Source: Scilla litardierei | Taxonomy: Eukaryota > Streptophyta > Magnoliopsida > Asparagales > Asparagaceae | Direction: 5' to 3' | Length of the DNA stretch: 64,000 nucleotides | NCBI GenBank assembly: GCA_030789695.1 | Contig: CM061140.1 | Coordinates: forward strand, 310,001-374,000 | Part shown: positions 31,734 through 42,994 of the stretch, piece after piece | How the letters are laid out: each line of letters opens with the position of its first letter | How positions within the stretch are numbered: position 1 is the first letter of the stretch | The notes under the pieces: model-generated | What the model was told of the DNA's origin: nothing | The model's database searches: none | Seen by the model: only the letters and a program-made list of their open reading frames with translations | Position numbers and translations under genes: made by a program

Positions 31734-34037
31734 TTAAATGGCCGTCATGGAAGGTCGCCTGATGATCCCGTTGTACGCCGACGCAATGTCGACGACAACG
31801 AACTGCGTCATGCGCGTGACGACCCTTGGCTCCTTCCCGAGCGAAACCGGCAAGGTGATCATACCGGCAATGGGAATCGAGTGGCCGGTAAAGCCGACTA
31901 TGGGTCCCGTGCAAGGCCTTAATTCTGCCTGCTTCAGCCCTATCTTCTTAACCGTCGACATGAACAGAATGTTGCAGGAGCTTCCGGTGTTGATCAGGAG
32001 GCGGCTGATGATGGCCGTTCCGATCTGAGCTTCGATGACGATGGCGTCGTCATGCGGTAGCTCGACTCCCCCCAGCTCGTCATTAGTGAAAGTAATGGGA
32101 GGTCGAGCCATCCTTCTCCGCTTTGCCTCGTAGCCCAAGTCTGCCGCCATCACCTGCCGCGCGTACGCCTTCTTGCCCGATGACGATGCACCCCCTGAGG
32201 ACGGTCCGTCGCATATCACATCTATGCGCATGATCGCCCTTGGCGGGCGAGGCTCTTCCCGCTCATTGCTTGGGGGTGGGTCCGGCCTCCGCGCTCCTCG
32301 CGGAGCTCTCTCTTCTCGGATCGGCCTCCTGCCCTCGACGAAGCCCCTAAGGTGACCCGCTTGGATCAGTCGCTCGATCTCCCTCTTCAGGGTGAAGCAA
32401 TTGTCGGTATCATGACCTTGATCCCGGTGGTACCAACAATACTTCTGGAGATCTCTCCTCGTCGGGTCCGACCTCAACTCTCTAGGTGGGTCCGGTAGCA
32501 GCCCGGCCCTTGTCGCCGCGGCTAACACCTCTATCATTGGGGCACTGAGCTGCGTGTATTGGGCCCGCAGGGGTCCCTCCAACCTCGGGATCGCCCTTAA
32601 GAGTTCTCTGGCGGGGGTAAATTCTCGCACTGAGCCAGGGCGATCTTGCGGGCGACGCCCCTCAGGGTCGCGTCTTGGCTGGGCCAGCTGGTCGCGGCCC
32701 CAGGGCCTGTCTTCTTGCCTCGGCATGGGATGGGATCGTGGCTCACCGTGGGACGCCCCGGCCCAGGGGACCTGCTTCTTCGCGCCGATGGCCTCCTCGC
32801 TCAGCGTGTACCTTTCCACCTGAGCGACTAGCGTGTCGTAGTCGGCAAGCGGATCTCGAAGCAAGGACTTGTGGAGGCTTCGGTTCGTCAGTCCCGCCTT
32901 AAAGGCCATCATGACCACCTCGTCACCGTAGGCCACCACTCCCAGCTTCTCGTCCTGGAAGCGGCGCAAGTACTTCCCGATCGTCTCCCCTTCCTTCTGG
33001 ACGATCGTGAAGAGGTAGTCCGTAGGCTTCTTCCTGGTACACCCGGCTCGGAACTGCTGGCAGAATTTGTGAGATAGCTCGCCGAAGTTCTCGATGGACC
33101 TCGCAGGCAAGCCGTGATACTATTCTAGGGCCTAGTCCCGCAGACTCTGCTAGAACCCCCGGCAAAGGAATGCGTCATCCACGTCCTGCATCTCCATCGC
33201 CCATCGGTACTGCTGCACGTGCGTGAGGGGGTCGCCTCTCCCGTTGTAGGTCGCTAGGTGGGGGCCTTGAACCTCGCGGGTCTCGGGGCCGAAGTTATCC
33301 ATCGCGCCAGTGGCGTGGCCTCCTTCGGGTAAGCGGGGTGCTCGAGGGTGCACTCCCCCCGCATCTCTGGGGTTCAGCTTCGGTACCGCCCTGGTTGTCG
33401 ACGGTCATCACGCCCCAGGGAGGGAAGAGGTCGCCTTGGAGGACTCCTTCCGCGTGACGGGGATCCGGCTGAGGGCGGACTGCGGGCATTCCTGTAACGT
33501 CGGACCGAAGTCGACACCTCTGGGATCTCCCGATTCTCCCGATTCTCTCTCCGAAGCCTCTCGCGCTCCACGATGATGAAGCGGAGCTGACGACGAGCGG
33601 CTTCTTCGTCAAGGTGGGCTTGTTGAGCGGCCTCTGTCGCTTCGTCTTGGCTTTTTTTTTCCGCAGCTGCTTCTTCGTCGCGCCTTTGCCGCTGCGCGGC
33701 CCCCACCTCTTCGTCCAGGAGTTTCTGTTGGGCTGCTATCTCCTCGGCGAGACCTCTTTGCCCCACTTCTGCTTCAAACTGAGGACGAAGGTTCCACCTC
33801 AAGTTTGGGGGTTCAGAGGGGCCGGGGGCACTTCAGCCCTGGCAACCGCGAAACCTTCCATCATCTTGGTGAAGTCCTTGAAGCTCTGCTGCACGGCACG
33901 AGCCGAGGCCTGGACGGTCTCAACCATCGCCTCGCGGGGAAGATTGGTTGCAGGCGTCCTCGGTGAGAATGCGATTCTTGATCCATGGGGGATTTGCCGT
34001 GGTCGGGGTTCCGGTTGATGGGTATGGAGTTAGACAT
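31734..34037 (-). pseudogene. Tat-lineage Gag and protease, interrupted
   Basis: Gag starts at the ATG at 34037, 14-20 bp past the primer site. A coiled-coil N-terminal region (33374-33802) leads to the gag domain (YNGRGDPLTHVQQY, FGELSHKFCQQF, IVQKEGETIGKYLRRF). Next come the zinc-knuckle-like CWYHRDQGHDTDNC and the protease. The protease motif is LLINTGSS, with Asn in place of the catalytic Asp. Three TAG codons lie within about 36 bp near 33120-33150, a frameshift lies in the N-terminal third, and a TAA ends the reading at 31734 nine codons before the RT reading resumes in the same frame. Confidence 0.82.
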
Positions 34038-34072
34038 GGGTGTGACCCTTCGTTCCTACAAACGGCGCCAAT

Positions 34073-35254
34073 TGTTGCGGGGTAAAACTCGCGTACAATG
34101 AATTTGTATTAAGGGGAACCAAGGGCACGGTGGTTAGGATTTGGATGTGGTTAGGGTAGGCTATTTGACAGGTAATGAGGGTAGTGACGAGGCTGGGCGC
34201 ACTACGAAGGCCGACCACGGGATCGATTCCGCGAGGATTCTGCCCCACGACCACACTGCCGGAGGTGAGAGTTGAGCGCGACCTGTGAAGATGAGCTCGC
34301 CTGCATAAGGAGCAGCTTGTCAGAAAGGCCGAGTTATGGTCCAACCCTTAGCCTCTCCGATGCCTAAGTTAGTATTAGGGCTTAATAGCGGGGGCTAGGC
34401 ACGCAGGTCGGACTAAGAGTGAGTCGACCTTAGGTGGCGAGATATCAGTTGTGGAAGAACAAAGATATGGAAGACCTTTGTTCTTGTGTGTGAGTAATGA
34501 GATTCTGAGTTAATTTGCCAACCCCCTTCCCCGATGGAGGCGAAGGGATATTTATACCTGATGGAGGCGGTTAAGTGAGGCTGATGTGGCGTGCTGACTC
34601 GACGTGCTGGGCTGGCCCACCTGTCAGCGGAAGCTTCGGATGAGGATGCCAGGATCTGGCGTGTCAGCCATGCTTTTGTCAGACGGCGCAACGGCCAGGG
34701 GTGCTTTTGTCAGGGTGTCAGAGTCGAAAGCACCAAGAGTCAGGGGGGCACAGCGGCCAGGGGATACTTTGTCTGATTGTCGAGCGGCGTAAGTGTCAGT
34801 AGCGTCCTTGTACTAGGTTGTTTGTCGTGTCTGATGTGCCAAAGAGTCGTCGAAGTGCGTTTGAGGAGCGAGGCCGCAGATGAGTCGCTAGGTCGCTCCT
34901 GATTGGCGACGAGCGATCCGGTCGTACGCCTTGCGAGCTACGCCCGGCGAACTCGGAGGGGAACGGGCGCGCAACCGACAGGGATCGTGGCGGAGTGCGT
35001 CCTTCCCACTAGTCGAGGCAGAGTGCGCCCTTCCCACCAATCGAGGCAGAGTGCGCCCTTCCTCTAGTCGTGTTGGACTTTAGGATCGACGGGTGCCTAG
35101 CAGACCTGGGGGAATAAGTGAGCGGCCTACGAAGTTGGGGCGTAGAGCGCCCTGCCGCTGGTCTAGGTGGCCTTCGTGAAAGAGGGGCAAGCTGGGCGGG
35201 TATCCGATGGGCTTGGATGGTAGGTCGGACTCTCACGATCTTTAGGTCGTAACA
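34073..35254 (-). repeat. 5' LTR of the Tat element (~1182 bp)
   Basis: Minus-strand TGTTACGACC... to ...CCCGCAACA, followed by ATTGGCGCCGTTTGTAGGAA, a primer-site-like sequence. A minus-strand TATA box (GTATAAATATCCC) lies near 34551. The right end is set by the TG rule and the change to low-complexity DNA. Confidence 0.72.
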
Positions 35255-36768
35255 ATAGGCACTGCTATAGTAGTTCCCACATAGTCATGTACACCCTTGG
35301 ACTCACGCATACTACAACAATATATCTAGCTATACGCACACCCTATAGCATACATACATGCAACTATCATAGGATACATGCGCAAAGTGGATGCGTGCAA
35401 CATCCATATACAAGGACACACACAGACAAATACACACTACTTTTTAGTACTTTACCTAGTACAATCAAATCTACTAACATCACACAAGCCAATCAACATA
35501 TAGATACAGCTACATCCTAATCATAGTTATGGGCAACTAATACATGTATACACATACAGCATAGCATAGCTACTCATGTCGCTATAACCGCATCCACCAA
35601 CCTATATCTACTAGGGTAATAAGAGAGTACCTGGCAGCCTACACCACATGCTCTTATCACCTATACTAATATACGCTCTGACTATGCATATCACATATAC
35701 AGTCCATACAGATATAAAATTAGCACATAACACATTAACATGTAGTGCACACACATATATATCACATGTATATGCATACATCTTTATTAGTTCTTCAAGA
35801 CAGGCGGACATATACATAAGTATGTTCATGCACATACCTTAGACTAGCCATATAGATATAACCAAGTTGAAGCACGACTAGGGACACAATCATACATACA
35901 TATGCACTTACAACACATACATACCCACATACAGATATGCGGGTGGGTGGGTGGGTGGACAAACACATCTACATAAGTGCACCTAGTAATCCATATATAG
36001 TCCTGGGCGTAAACACACCTAACCCTCTTTATACCTATTTATACAGGAATACACCCCAAACATATTTGCATGTCACACCATATTACATACAATCATCATA
36101 CCCACAGATAACCTCCATACATCTTCCGCAAGTATACATATATGTACTCACACGAGCACATCTTATACATAAATCTCAATACAGTCACACCCATAGATAT
36201 ATATAGCTCTACACATATTATGCATATCCACTACCATGGATACACATTACACGCTACATATATACACACACATATACTACATGCATTTAGATATATCCAA
36301 ATACACACACACATTCGTATACACATATGCAAAGATCTATGCACATCTACACATCACAAACATAGACGCGCATATCTATTATATACAAACATATATACAT
36401 GTATACACCTGTACATATAGATACACACCGAATACATACTAGCATATACATACAAAGCTTTATACACGTAGACAAGATACACCCATATATTCACATGGAC
36501 ATATAAAATCGGCACACGAATAGAGCTCCACGCGTACATATCTTAGATATGCACACATGTATACATATTATAGTCATGCATAATCTTATGCATGTCTATA
36601 TACAGCCAGATAGCTATTATAGCCATGTACATACAAGGCTATACAAGCACATAGTTCTACATATAGACTAACATATGTACATACTTAGACACACATGTGT
36701 ACATATAAACATAGCTGCACATACTTAGGCTTAGACACAATATGTGTGTGTGTGTGAATAATGTAGAA
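35255..36768 (+). repeat. A/T/C-rich low-complexity DNA (ACATA/CATAC words)
   Basis: About 1.5 kb of degenerate TACACA, CATATA and ACATAC words with very few G on this strand and no stable period. ORFs in it are compositional. It resumes at 37881-38150 beyond the TIR element. Confidence 0.8.
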
Positions 36769-36912
36769 AAGGTGGCACCTGATCTAATAGATCAGGTGCC
36801 AAGACACATAAAGTTGGAAAGTACAAGTCCCACAATGGCTTGCACTTTCCATGAGGCCCTCCTTTTTGTGTATTGCACCTGATCTATTAGATCATGTGTC
36901 ACCTGATCTATA
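36769..36912. mobile_element. Small palindromic MITE candidate
   Basis: GGCACCTGATCTA and its inverse flank a short hinge at 36771-36800, and CACCTGATCTATTAGATCA lies at the other end, about 36877-36897. The non-low-complexity core between them contrasts with the surrounding DNA. No target duplication was assigned. Confidence 0.4.
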
Positions 36913-36997
36913 TGAATCCATATATACACATACACACACTAACATATACACGTATACATGCACAATATATATACATAGACACATACATGTGTTTATA

Positions 36998-37874
36998 CCA
37001 AGGTTTTAGGTCTCGGTTTCGGTCTCGGTATCGCTCTTCCCAAAATTTAGGTTTCGGTATCGGTATCGTCCGTTTCGGTGGTTTCGGACGGTAGTTTCGT
37101 TTCATCGGTATCAGTAGTTTCAGATACTTAAAACTCTATTAAATACTATCAAATATTATCAAATATTAGCACAAATACCTTTTTACTAGTTACACATTTT
37201 GTTAAAAGTATTATGCTAAATATATTACATTTTTTTGATCAACATGATTGAAAATAAATGAGAATGGCAAGCTTTTGAATAAATGGAAGGGTTTGGTGGC
37301 TGAAAATGATAACTTTGTAAATAAATGGAAAACCTTTAGTGGCTGAATGTCAAGCTTGTAATTAAATGGAAAGCTTTTAGTGGGCAGCTCACTCAAAAGG
37401 TCAAACTTCTTTATAAATGCTAGCATGTGTTGGACAATTGCACTTGCACCGTGCAAACAAAATTTAAATTAAATGCTAGAATATGCTACTATGTAAGACC
37501 TCAAATTGCAGGAGGCGGGCTTCTTCGGGGATGCGACGGGAGGCGGGCGACCATGAGGTACGTCCATCTCTTCGTTTCTTCTTCTTTTTCTGGATTTTGG
37601 TGATGTTTCCTCCTCCTCCTCCTTCTTGTTTTCATTTTTTTAAGTTTCAGTCGGTATCGGACAAGTTTCGGCCGGTATCGGCCAATACGACCGAAACCCC
37701 GGCCGATACGACCGAAACCCAGGCCGATACGGCCGAAACCCCGGCCGATACGGCCGAAACCCCGGCCGATACGGCCGAAACCGAGAAGTAACGTGTGGTT
37801 TCGGACCGGTCCCCTCCGAAACCGATCCGAAATGGCCGAAACCGGTCGGTTTCGGCCGAAACCTAAAACTATGG
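36998..37874 (+). mobile_element. Non-autonomous TIR DNA element (877 bp)
   Basis: Ends CCAAGGTTTTAGGT and, inverted, CCATAGTTTTAGGT are flanked on both sides by TTTATA (36992-36997 and 37875-37880), a probable 6-bp target duplication. The left 110 bp and the right end match the element at 3360-4268 in inverse orientation. It has no transposase. Confidence 0.65.
37660..37795 (+). repeat. ~21-bp tandem repeats (GCCGATACGGCCGAAACCCC type)
   Basis: Five to six near-identical copies near the right end of the TIR element. CGGTATCGG/CCGAAACC words also make up its ends. Confidence 0.85.
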
Positions 37875-38309
37875 TTTATACATCTTGAGTTACCCATATA
37901 TAATGTCACTTGTAAATGCACATACATAACACCAGTCACCATATTCATATAACATACATCACCTGTATACACATACATACATAACACCCATCCACTTATA
38001 TTATTTACACAAGCAGTTATATCATTATCTGTAAAAATGTCTTACAAACAAATAGTCATGCCAATATACATACCGCACTTGCATAACTATGTAAACACAT
38101 AGTCATATACATACACTCTAACACACACACACACACACAACGACAACCATCCTTATATGCCCACAGAGGACTCTGGACCTCGGGCTTCCTAGTATTTAGG
38201 CCTCTACCATAAGGCCTTATCCACCTTAGGACTCGATTGCCCTCGACGGAAAGATTACATGCACTATCTGTACACAGCCGCAGTGCAATGATCTGCATGG
38301 ACCACCACT

Positions 38310-40906
38310 TGTAATGCCCCGTTTCCAGGAACTCGGAAAGTACGAATCTGTATCAAGCTCTCCCAGAGCAGCGGGTGTTACGAAGGTAGAAATGAAAAGG
38401 TACAAAGAATCCGACAGGCCATTGCGCACTGCTGGGGTAGTACCTGCAATGTTTCCAAGAACAAACCAACAAACACAGCACAGAAACCACAGAGAGAACC
38501 AGAGAAAACACTGAACAAACTCAAATACAACGACTAAACTAAAGCGAAACTCTAATCTTTATACATCTCCAAAGTCCATTATACATCCACTTATATACAA
38601 TATCTTACTCTACTCAAAGCAAAACCCTAAGAGTACAAGTCTCTCTCCTCTCACCTCACTACCCAACTCACAACCCAAACTCCTCAACCATAACTCCAAC
38701 AACCATCTCCCTGCCTCCAGCTCCATAAACCTGAAACCACAAATTGGAGCACGTCAAAGCGTGTCCAAGTAGGAAACCCAACTCGTGTGAAAATAAATAT
38801 TAATTTGGGGAGTGTTGTTTTTATTTTATTTTTTATTTTTATTTTATTTTATTTATCACCAAGCACGAAAGGAACCACAGTTACATTAGGTAAGGGAACA
38901 AGAATAAGAATCATACATTGGAAATTGAAAGCACTTAAGTAATTAATTAAATATCATTTAGAAACATGGGTATGTCGTTGAATATGAGGAACTGGACTCC
39001 ACCCCAAAGTGGGATGGTAAGGAGCGCCTGCCAGTGATACACAAGCACTGTTTTCTTAACGGGGCCTCTCACTCCACCCATTCCTCCGCACCAGGGTGCA
39101 AGTGAGGAAAACTTCATAACACCAAACTCATCTCCGAAACTGAGCAAGGTACGTCAAATCCCATAAGTACGCGAAACTGAGCAAGGTACATCAACATCAT
39201 CACATCATAGTCCAACCCTCATATCCTACTAGTACCCAGTTTCTCCCCAACCCCTTTCTAGGGTGCTCACCCGCCATATGGCAGACCGAGACATCCTTAT
39301 TCTTTATTAGCATCACATCATTAAAATGCATACAACGCAAGATTTGTAGTAAGGTGACATAAGGGAACATAAAGCATACAACATAAGGGATGCAACATAA
39401 AACACGCATTGCAATTACGAGGAATAACATGCAACATGAACTTTCCAATATGAACCATACAACACCATACTTCATTAGAGTTCCTGTGCCAATTACCACA
39501 ACATAAACCATTCTCCCATAAACATTCTCCCAAACATAAACAACTTCATTAGGGTTCACTTGCACCATGAAACATTTTCCATGAAATATCATTAACCATT
39601 AAAAATGCAATCTTTCAAATGCAACCAATAAAATGCAAGCTTAAGTAATACCCATTTTGTAAACTACTTAGCAATACCCACATTTAGTTGCAAGATTAAG
39701 CAATTCTACATTAAAAATGTAACATTTATAAACTAATGGGAATTGCATGAAAGCTAATTCTACACAAATATGAAAGCTTAAGCAATTCTACACAAATATG
39801 CAATCTTTATGAAGGCTAATGGAAATTGCATGAAATTAATACCATTCTAATTAACAAACTGATTAAATCAAGGGCACTAGTGCTAATAAAATCTTAGTTA
39901 GTGCGAAACTCATTGCCATAAACATATTTTAATAAAGGGAATGTCAGCTTTAGCTTGATTCTTAATAAAAGATGTAATCCTTATAAAAACTAATTATGGA
40001 ACTAACTTAAATTTGCCAACTTTAGTTTGAAGAACCCCAAAAGATTTCATTTTGGCACAAATACAACACATTGCTTAAGAAAGGTGCTAACTTTAATTTG
40101 GATCTTAACTAAAAAATTACGTCTTTCATCTTTCCTACTAAATGGAGCTACCACTACTACAACAATCCTAAATCAATATTTATTACACAAAGTAGGGGAT
40201 CCTACCTTGATCCAAGTGGGATGAAGTGTTCTCCTCATTCTCCTTCCACTTTCTCTTCTTCTCCTTCTTTTCATCTTTCTCTTTTCCTTTAATTTTTCCC
40301 TTTCTTCTCTTTTGTTTTTGTTTTTATTTTTTTTGGTTTTTTTGTTGGTGGAGTTCGGCCCCCCATGGAGAAAGAAAGAAAGACAATGAAAAATGAAAAG
40401 AAAAGAAGAGGAAGGAAAAAGAAAGAAAAAGAAGCATGTAGAAGAACTAAGGAATTAATTACAGAAGATATTTCTCACTAGGATCCCCTTTAATTACAAG
40501 TTTGCCATTACACTAAATCCCTTTATAATTGCCCTCCATCTTTGTATAGTATTTACATCTCATGCCATTGCAATAAGCCTCTTATTAAATGCTCTCATTT
40601 GTTGTTTTATTTACAAGTTTGCCTTGCACAAAGCATCTTCGTAAATACCCTTTAACTCTGTGCTATAATTCCAATGATGCCATTTGTATAAAATGGGAAT
40701 AAACTTACCCCTACACTTAGATGTTTAATTACTACTCATGCCCTTCCATGTGTAATCACAATGGCCATTATGCACACCCCTTTCTCTCAACCCACATATT
40801 CTAACTTAATTACAAAAGCCACTATGCCATCCCTCTCTACACTTAACCACTATTCATCAACATGCCCATGTACACTACATCGTATACCGCACTTAGGGGC
40901 ATTACA
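38310..40906. repeat. Candidate solo LTR (~2.6 kb)
   Basis: Starts TGTAATGCCCCG and ends GGGGCATTACA, an inverted 11-bp end pair typical of long plant Ty3/gypsy LTRs. No gag or pol lies inside, only AT-rich DNA. The flanking five bases (CCACT and GTGGG) do not match, so a clean solo LTR with target duplication is not shown. The orientation is not determined. Confidence 0.5.
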
Positions 40907-41448
40907 GTGGGGCCTGGCGGCCTGCCAGGGCTCCCGACAAACCACCACGGAGACGGTTAGGCGAGGGAGCCGTGAAGCCCTTGGCAGCCTCGTAGGGCCT
41001 CGCCGATCTCTGGCGCACCTTCCTGGGGCCGCATGGCCCTGGTTGTCGTTGTGGCACGCTTCCTCCCTCCTTGATGATGTCTCCTTTTTCCTCAGACAAC
41101 AGATCGGCATCAGATAAAAGTTCGTGAAAATCCTTGATCTTTCCCGTCCATTTTTTCAAAGCTTTCGTCTTTTGCCCTAGATTTGGTTGACCGTCCAGAT
41201 TTGAGCCCTTTGCTGCCTGAAATTCCGTGATTATTTGGAAAAGTTGTTGCATTGTTTGCCGCATTAGGTTTTGCATATATGACTACATCCTCGCATCTGT
41301 CATCTTAGATTCTTCTTTGATCGTTGCCCTAATCTTCATTATGACATCAGAAGATCTGAGTTCCTCCATAGATTTCCTCAGACCTGTGACTATGTATTAA
41401 GTCTTTCCTTCAAAAGCTCTGTCTTTTTCTTTGCCTCCATCTTGTCAT
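40907..41448 (-). pseudogene. 5' end of a gag gene, truncated and broken
   Basis: The minus-strand sequence after the primer site has several stops. The longest reading (40902-41276) contains MQQLFQIITEFQAAKG and a charged KALKKWTGKIKDF stretch, like the N-terminal coiled coil of the gag in the other iMet-primed elements here. It ends where the candidate solo LTR begins. Confidence 0.5.
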
Positions 41449-41459
41449 GGACTGTAGTC

Positions 41460-41471
41460 GCTCTGATACCA
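41460..41471 (-). other. Primer binding site, initiator tRNA-Met
   Basis: TGGTATCAGAGC on the minus strand, three bases after the LTR at 41475. Confidence 0.88.
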
Positions 41472-41474
41472 ATT

Positions 41475-41979
41475 TGATACGATGTGTATCTGAATTTGGG
41501 ATAAAAATATGATTTCTGTGGATTTTGGAGTGAAAGATGTGATTTTTAGTGGAAATGTGGGATTTTTAGGGTTAGGATGAGGGATTTTGGAGAAAGGTGG
41601 AATTTTTATTAATAATAAACTGAAAATAAAAGAATGTACAAATGATAGTTGAGTTCTTTCAAGAGGAACTCGACTTACTAACTTTGGATTCGAGATCAAA
41701 ACCTAAATCTCCCAAGACTAGCTTTTGATTTGAAGGAAAAGCCTCAACCTCCCAAATCTCTGGTTTCTTTCTCAATATTCAACATCCCCTTCCTTCCCTA
41801 TCCTTAGTCGTGCATACAAATACTAATATGAAAAATAACAAAATTACAGAAACCCCCTAAACTCTGAAAATTACAAATGTACCCCCCAAAAACTGAAAAT
41901 TACGAAAAAAAACTGAAAATTACGAAAATGTCCCTAAGACTCCAAAATTTCAGATCTGCCCTTTGGTGCAGTCATATCA
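41475..41979 (-). repeat. 5' LTR of the truncated gag-type element
   Basis: Minus-strand end ...ATCGTATCA next to the primer site. The start is placed at TGATATGACTGC by the TG rule, giving about 505 bp. No second copy is present to confirm the outer end. Confidence 0.55.
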
Positions 41980-42540
41980 GTTTTCAAAGAAAATTTAGAA
42001 GAATTGAAAAAATAATCAACTCTATTTCTAAGATATCAAAGTAGATTAGAAAGACTTATGGATATAAAAGATTATGAAGTTTTTGATAGATTATAAACTT
42101 TAAGATCTGAAGATCGAGATATGATTCCTTAATAATTTTGAAAGTTTAAAGTATAAGGAATGGAATTAAAGACAAGTTAATAAAAAATATTGAATTCCTG
42201 ATATTCAAGATTAGTAATGTAATCAAGGAGAATTCTATAATCATCGTGATTGATTCTCTTAAAGAATACTAACAATTGAAGTACTTGAGAAATTGAGAAT
42301 CGAGAACGTCGATCTTCTTTTTGATTTCGATAGAAAGAATAGAGAATGAAACAAAAATAATTTTAAAGTTGAAGTTTAGAATCTTATTTATAGGATTTAA
42401 AAGGATGCGAGTGAAGATACATGACTATTGCAAAGTAGTAATAATAGTTAGAGAGGAAGTTATGAGAGTTGAAACAAGTTTGAAATGAATCAGTACTTCA
42501 ACTAACTTCCTGAATTTCAACTAACAGTCTTAATGGATGG
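41980..42540. other. AT-rich intronic DNA, nothing recognised
   Basis: No ORF or repeat of note. Its right end (ACTTCCTGAATTTCAACTAACAGTCTT region) resembles the DNA just right of the MULE, a short local duplication independent of the 9-bp target site. Confidence 0.5.
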
Positions 42541-42549
42541 AAGTACTAA

Positions 42550-42750
42550 GGACAATTTTTGCATTTAGGCTAATTTTTTAAACTTATTTAAAAAATCGAC
42601 CAACTTATAAACTATTTACCAAAACCGACTAACTTCTGGGCTCGCGCGTGCGGGGGGCTGTTTGGGGTTTGGACGCGGTTTCAAACCGCGTCCAAATTGA
42701 AATTTGGACGCGGTTTCAAACCGCGTCCAGATTAACACCCCTTCACAGCC
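42550..42750 (+). repeat. Left TIR of the MULE
   Basis: Starts GGACAATTTTTGC. Against the right TIR it has one C/G change near position 75 of the TIR, a one-base G-run difference and a duplicated segment. It carries two copies of a perfect 23-bp palindrome (11-bp arm GGACGCGGTTT, one central base) near 42671 and 42706. Confidence 0.92.
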
Positions 42751-42994
42751 CCCAGCTGCTGCCCTGGAGCATATTGTGTTCATTTGTTTCTTCCTCGACC
42801 AGAAGCGATTTTTACTCCCTCGTCGAAGTAAAATTCAAAACATCTCACGGAGGTTTTGGCGATTTGGTGTGCGTCTTCTAGGTGATTTTGAGGTGAGAAC
42901 TCTACTTCATAATAAGATAATGTTCTTGAAATAATTCAAATTTTGATGGTTGTAGAGAAATTAATGAATGTCAATTATGTGTAGGTTTAAAATA

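Larger units (their letters stand above)
25205..35254 (-). mobile_element. Tat-lineage Ty3/gypsy element, 3' LTR missing
   Basis: A minus-strand element of about 10 kb: 5' LTR 34073-35254, primer-site-like sequence, gag and protease (31734-34037), RT, two RNase H domains and integrase (28239-31733), tandem-repeat tail (27330-28165) and an opposite-strand ORF (25261-25905). A second, archaeal-type RNase H after the first is a known hallmark of the Tat lineage, as are a long region after pol, tandem repeats in it and, in some families, an antisense ORF. The left end meets an unrelated pol fragment near 25210 without an LTR, so the 3' end has been lost. Confidence 0.8.

Noticed and set aside
35287..36539. 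Tyr/Ile/His-rich ORFs in the ACATA-rich stretch
   Set aside because: Compositional only; similar ORFs appear in more than one frame and none has a domain.
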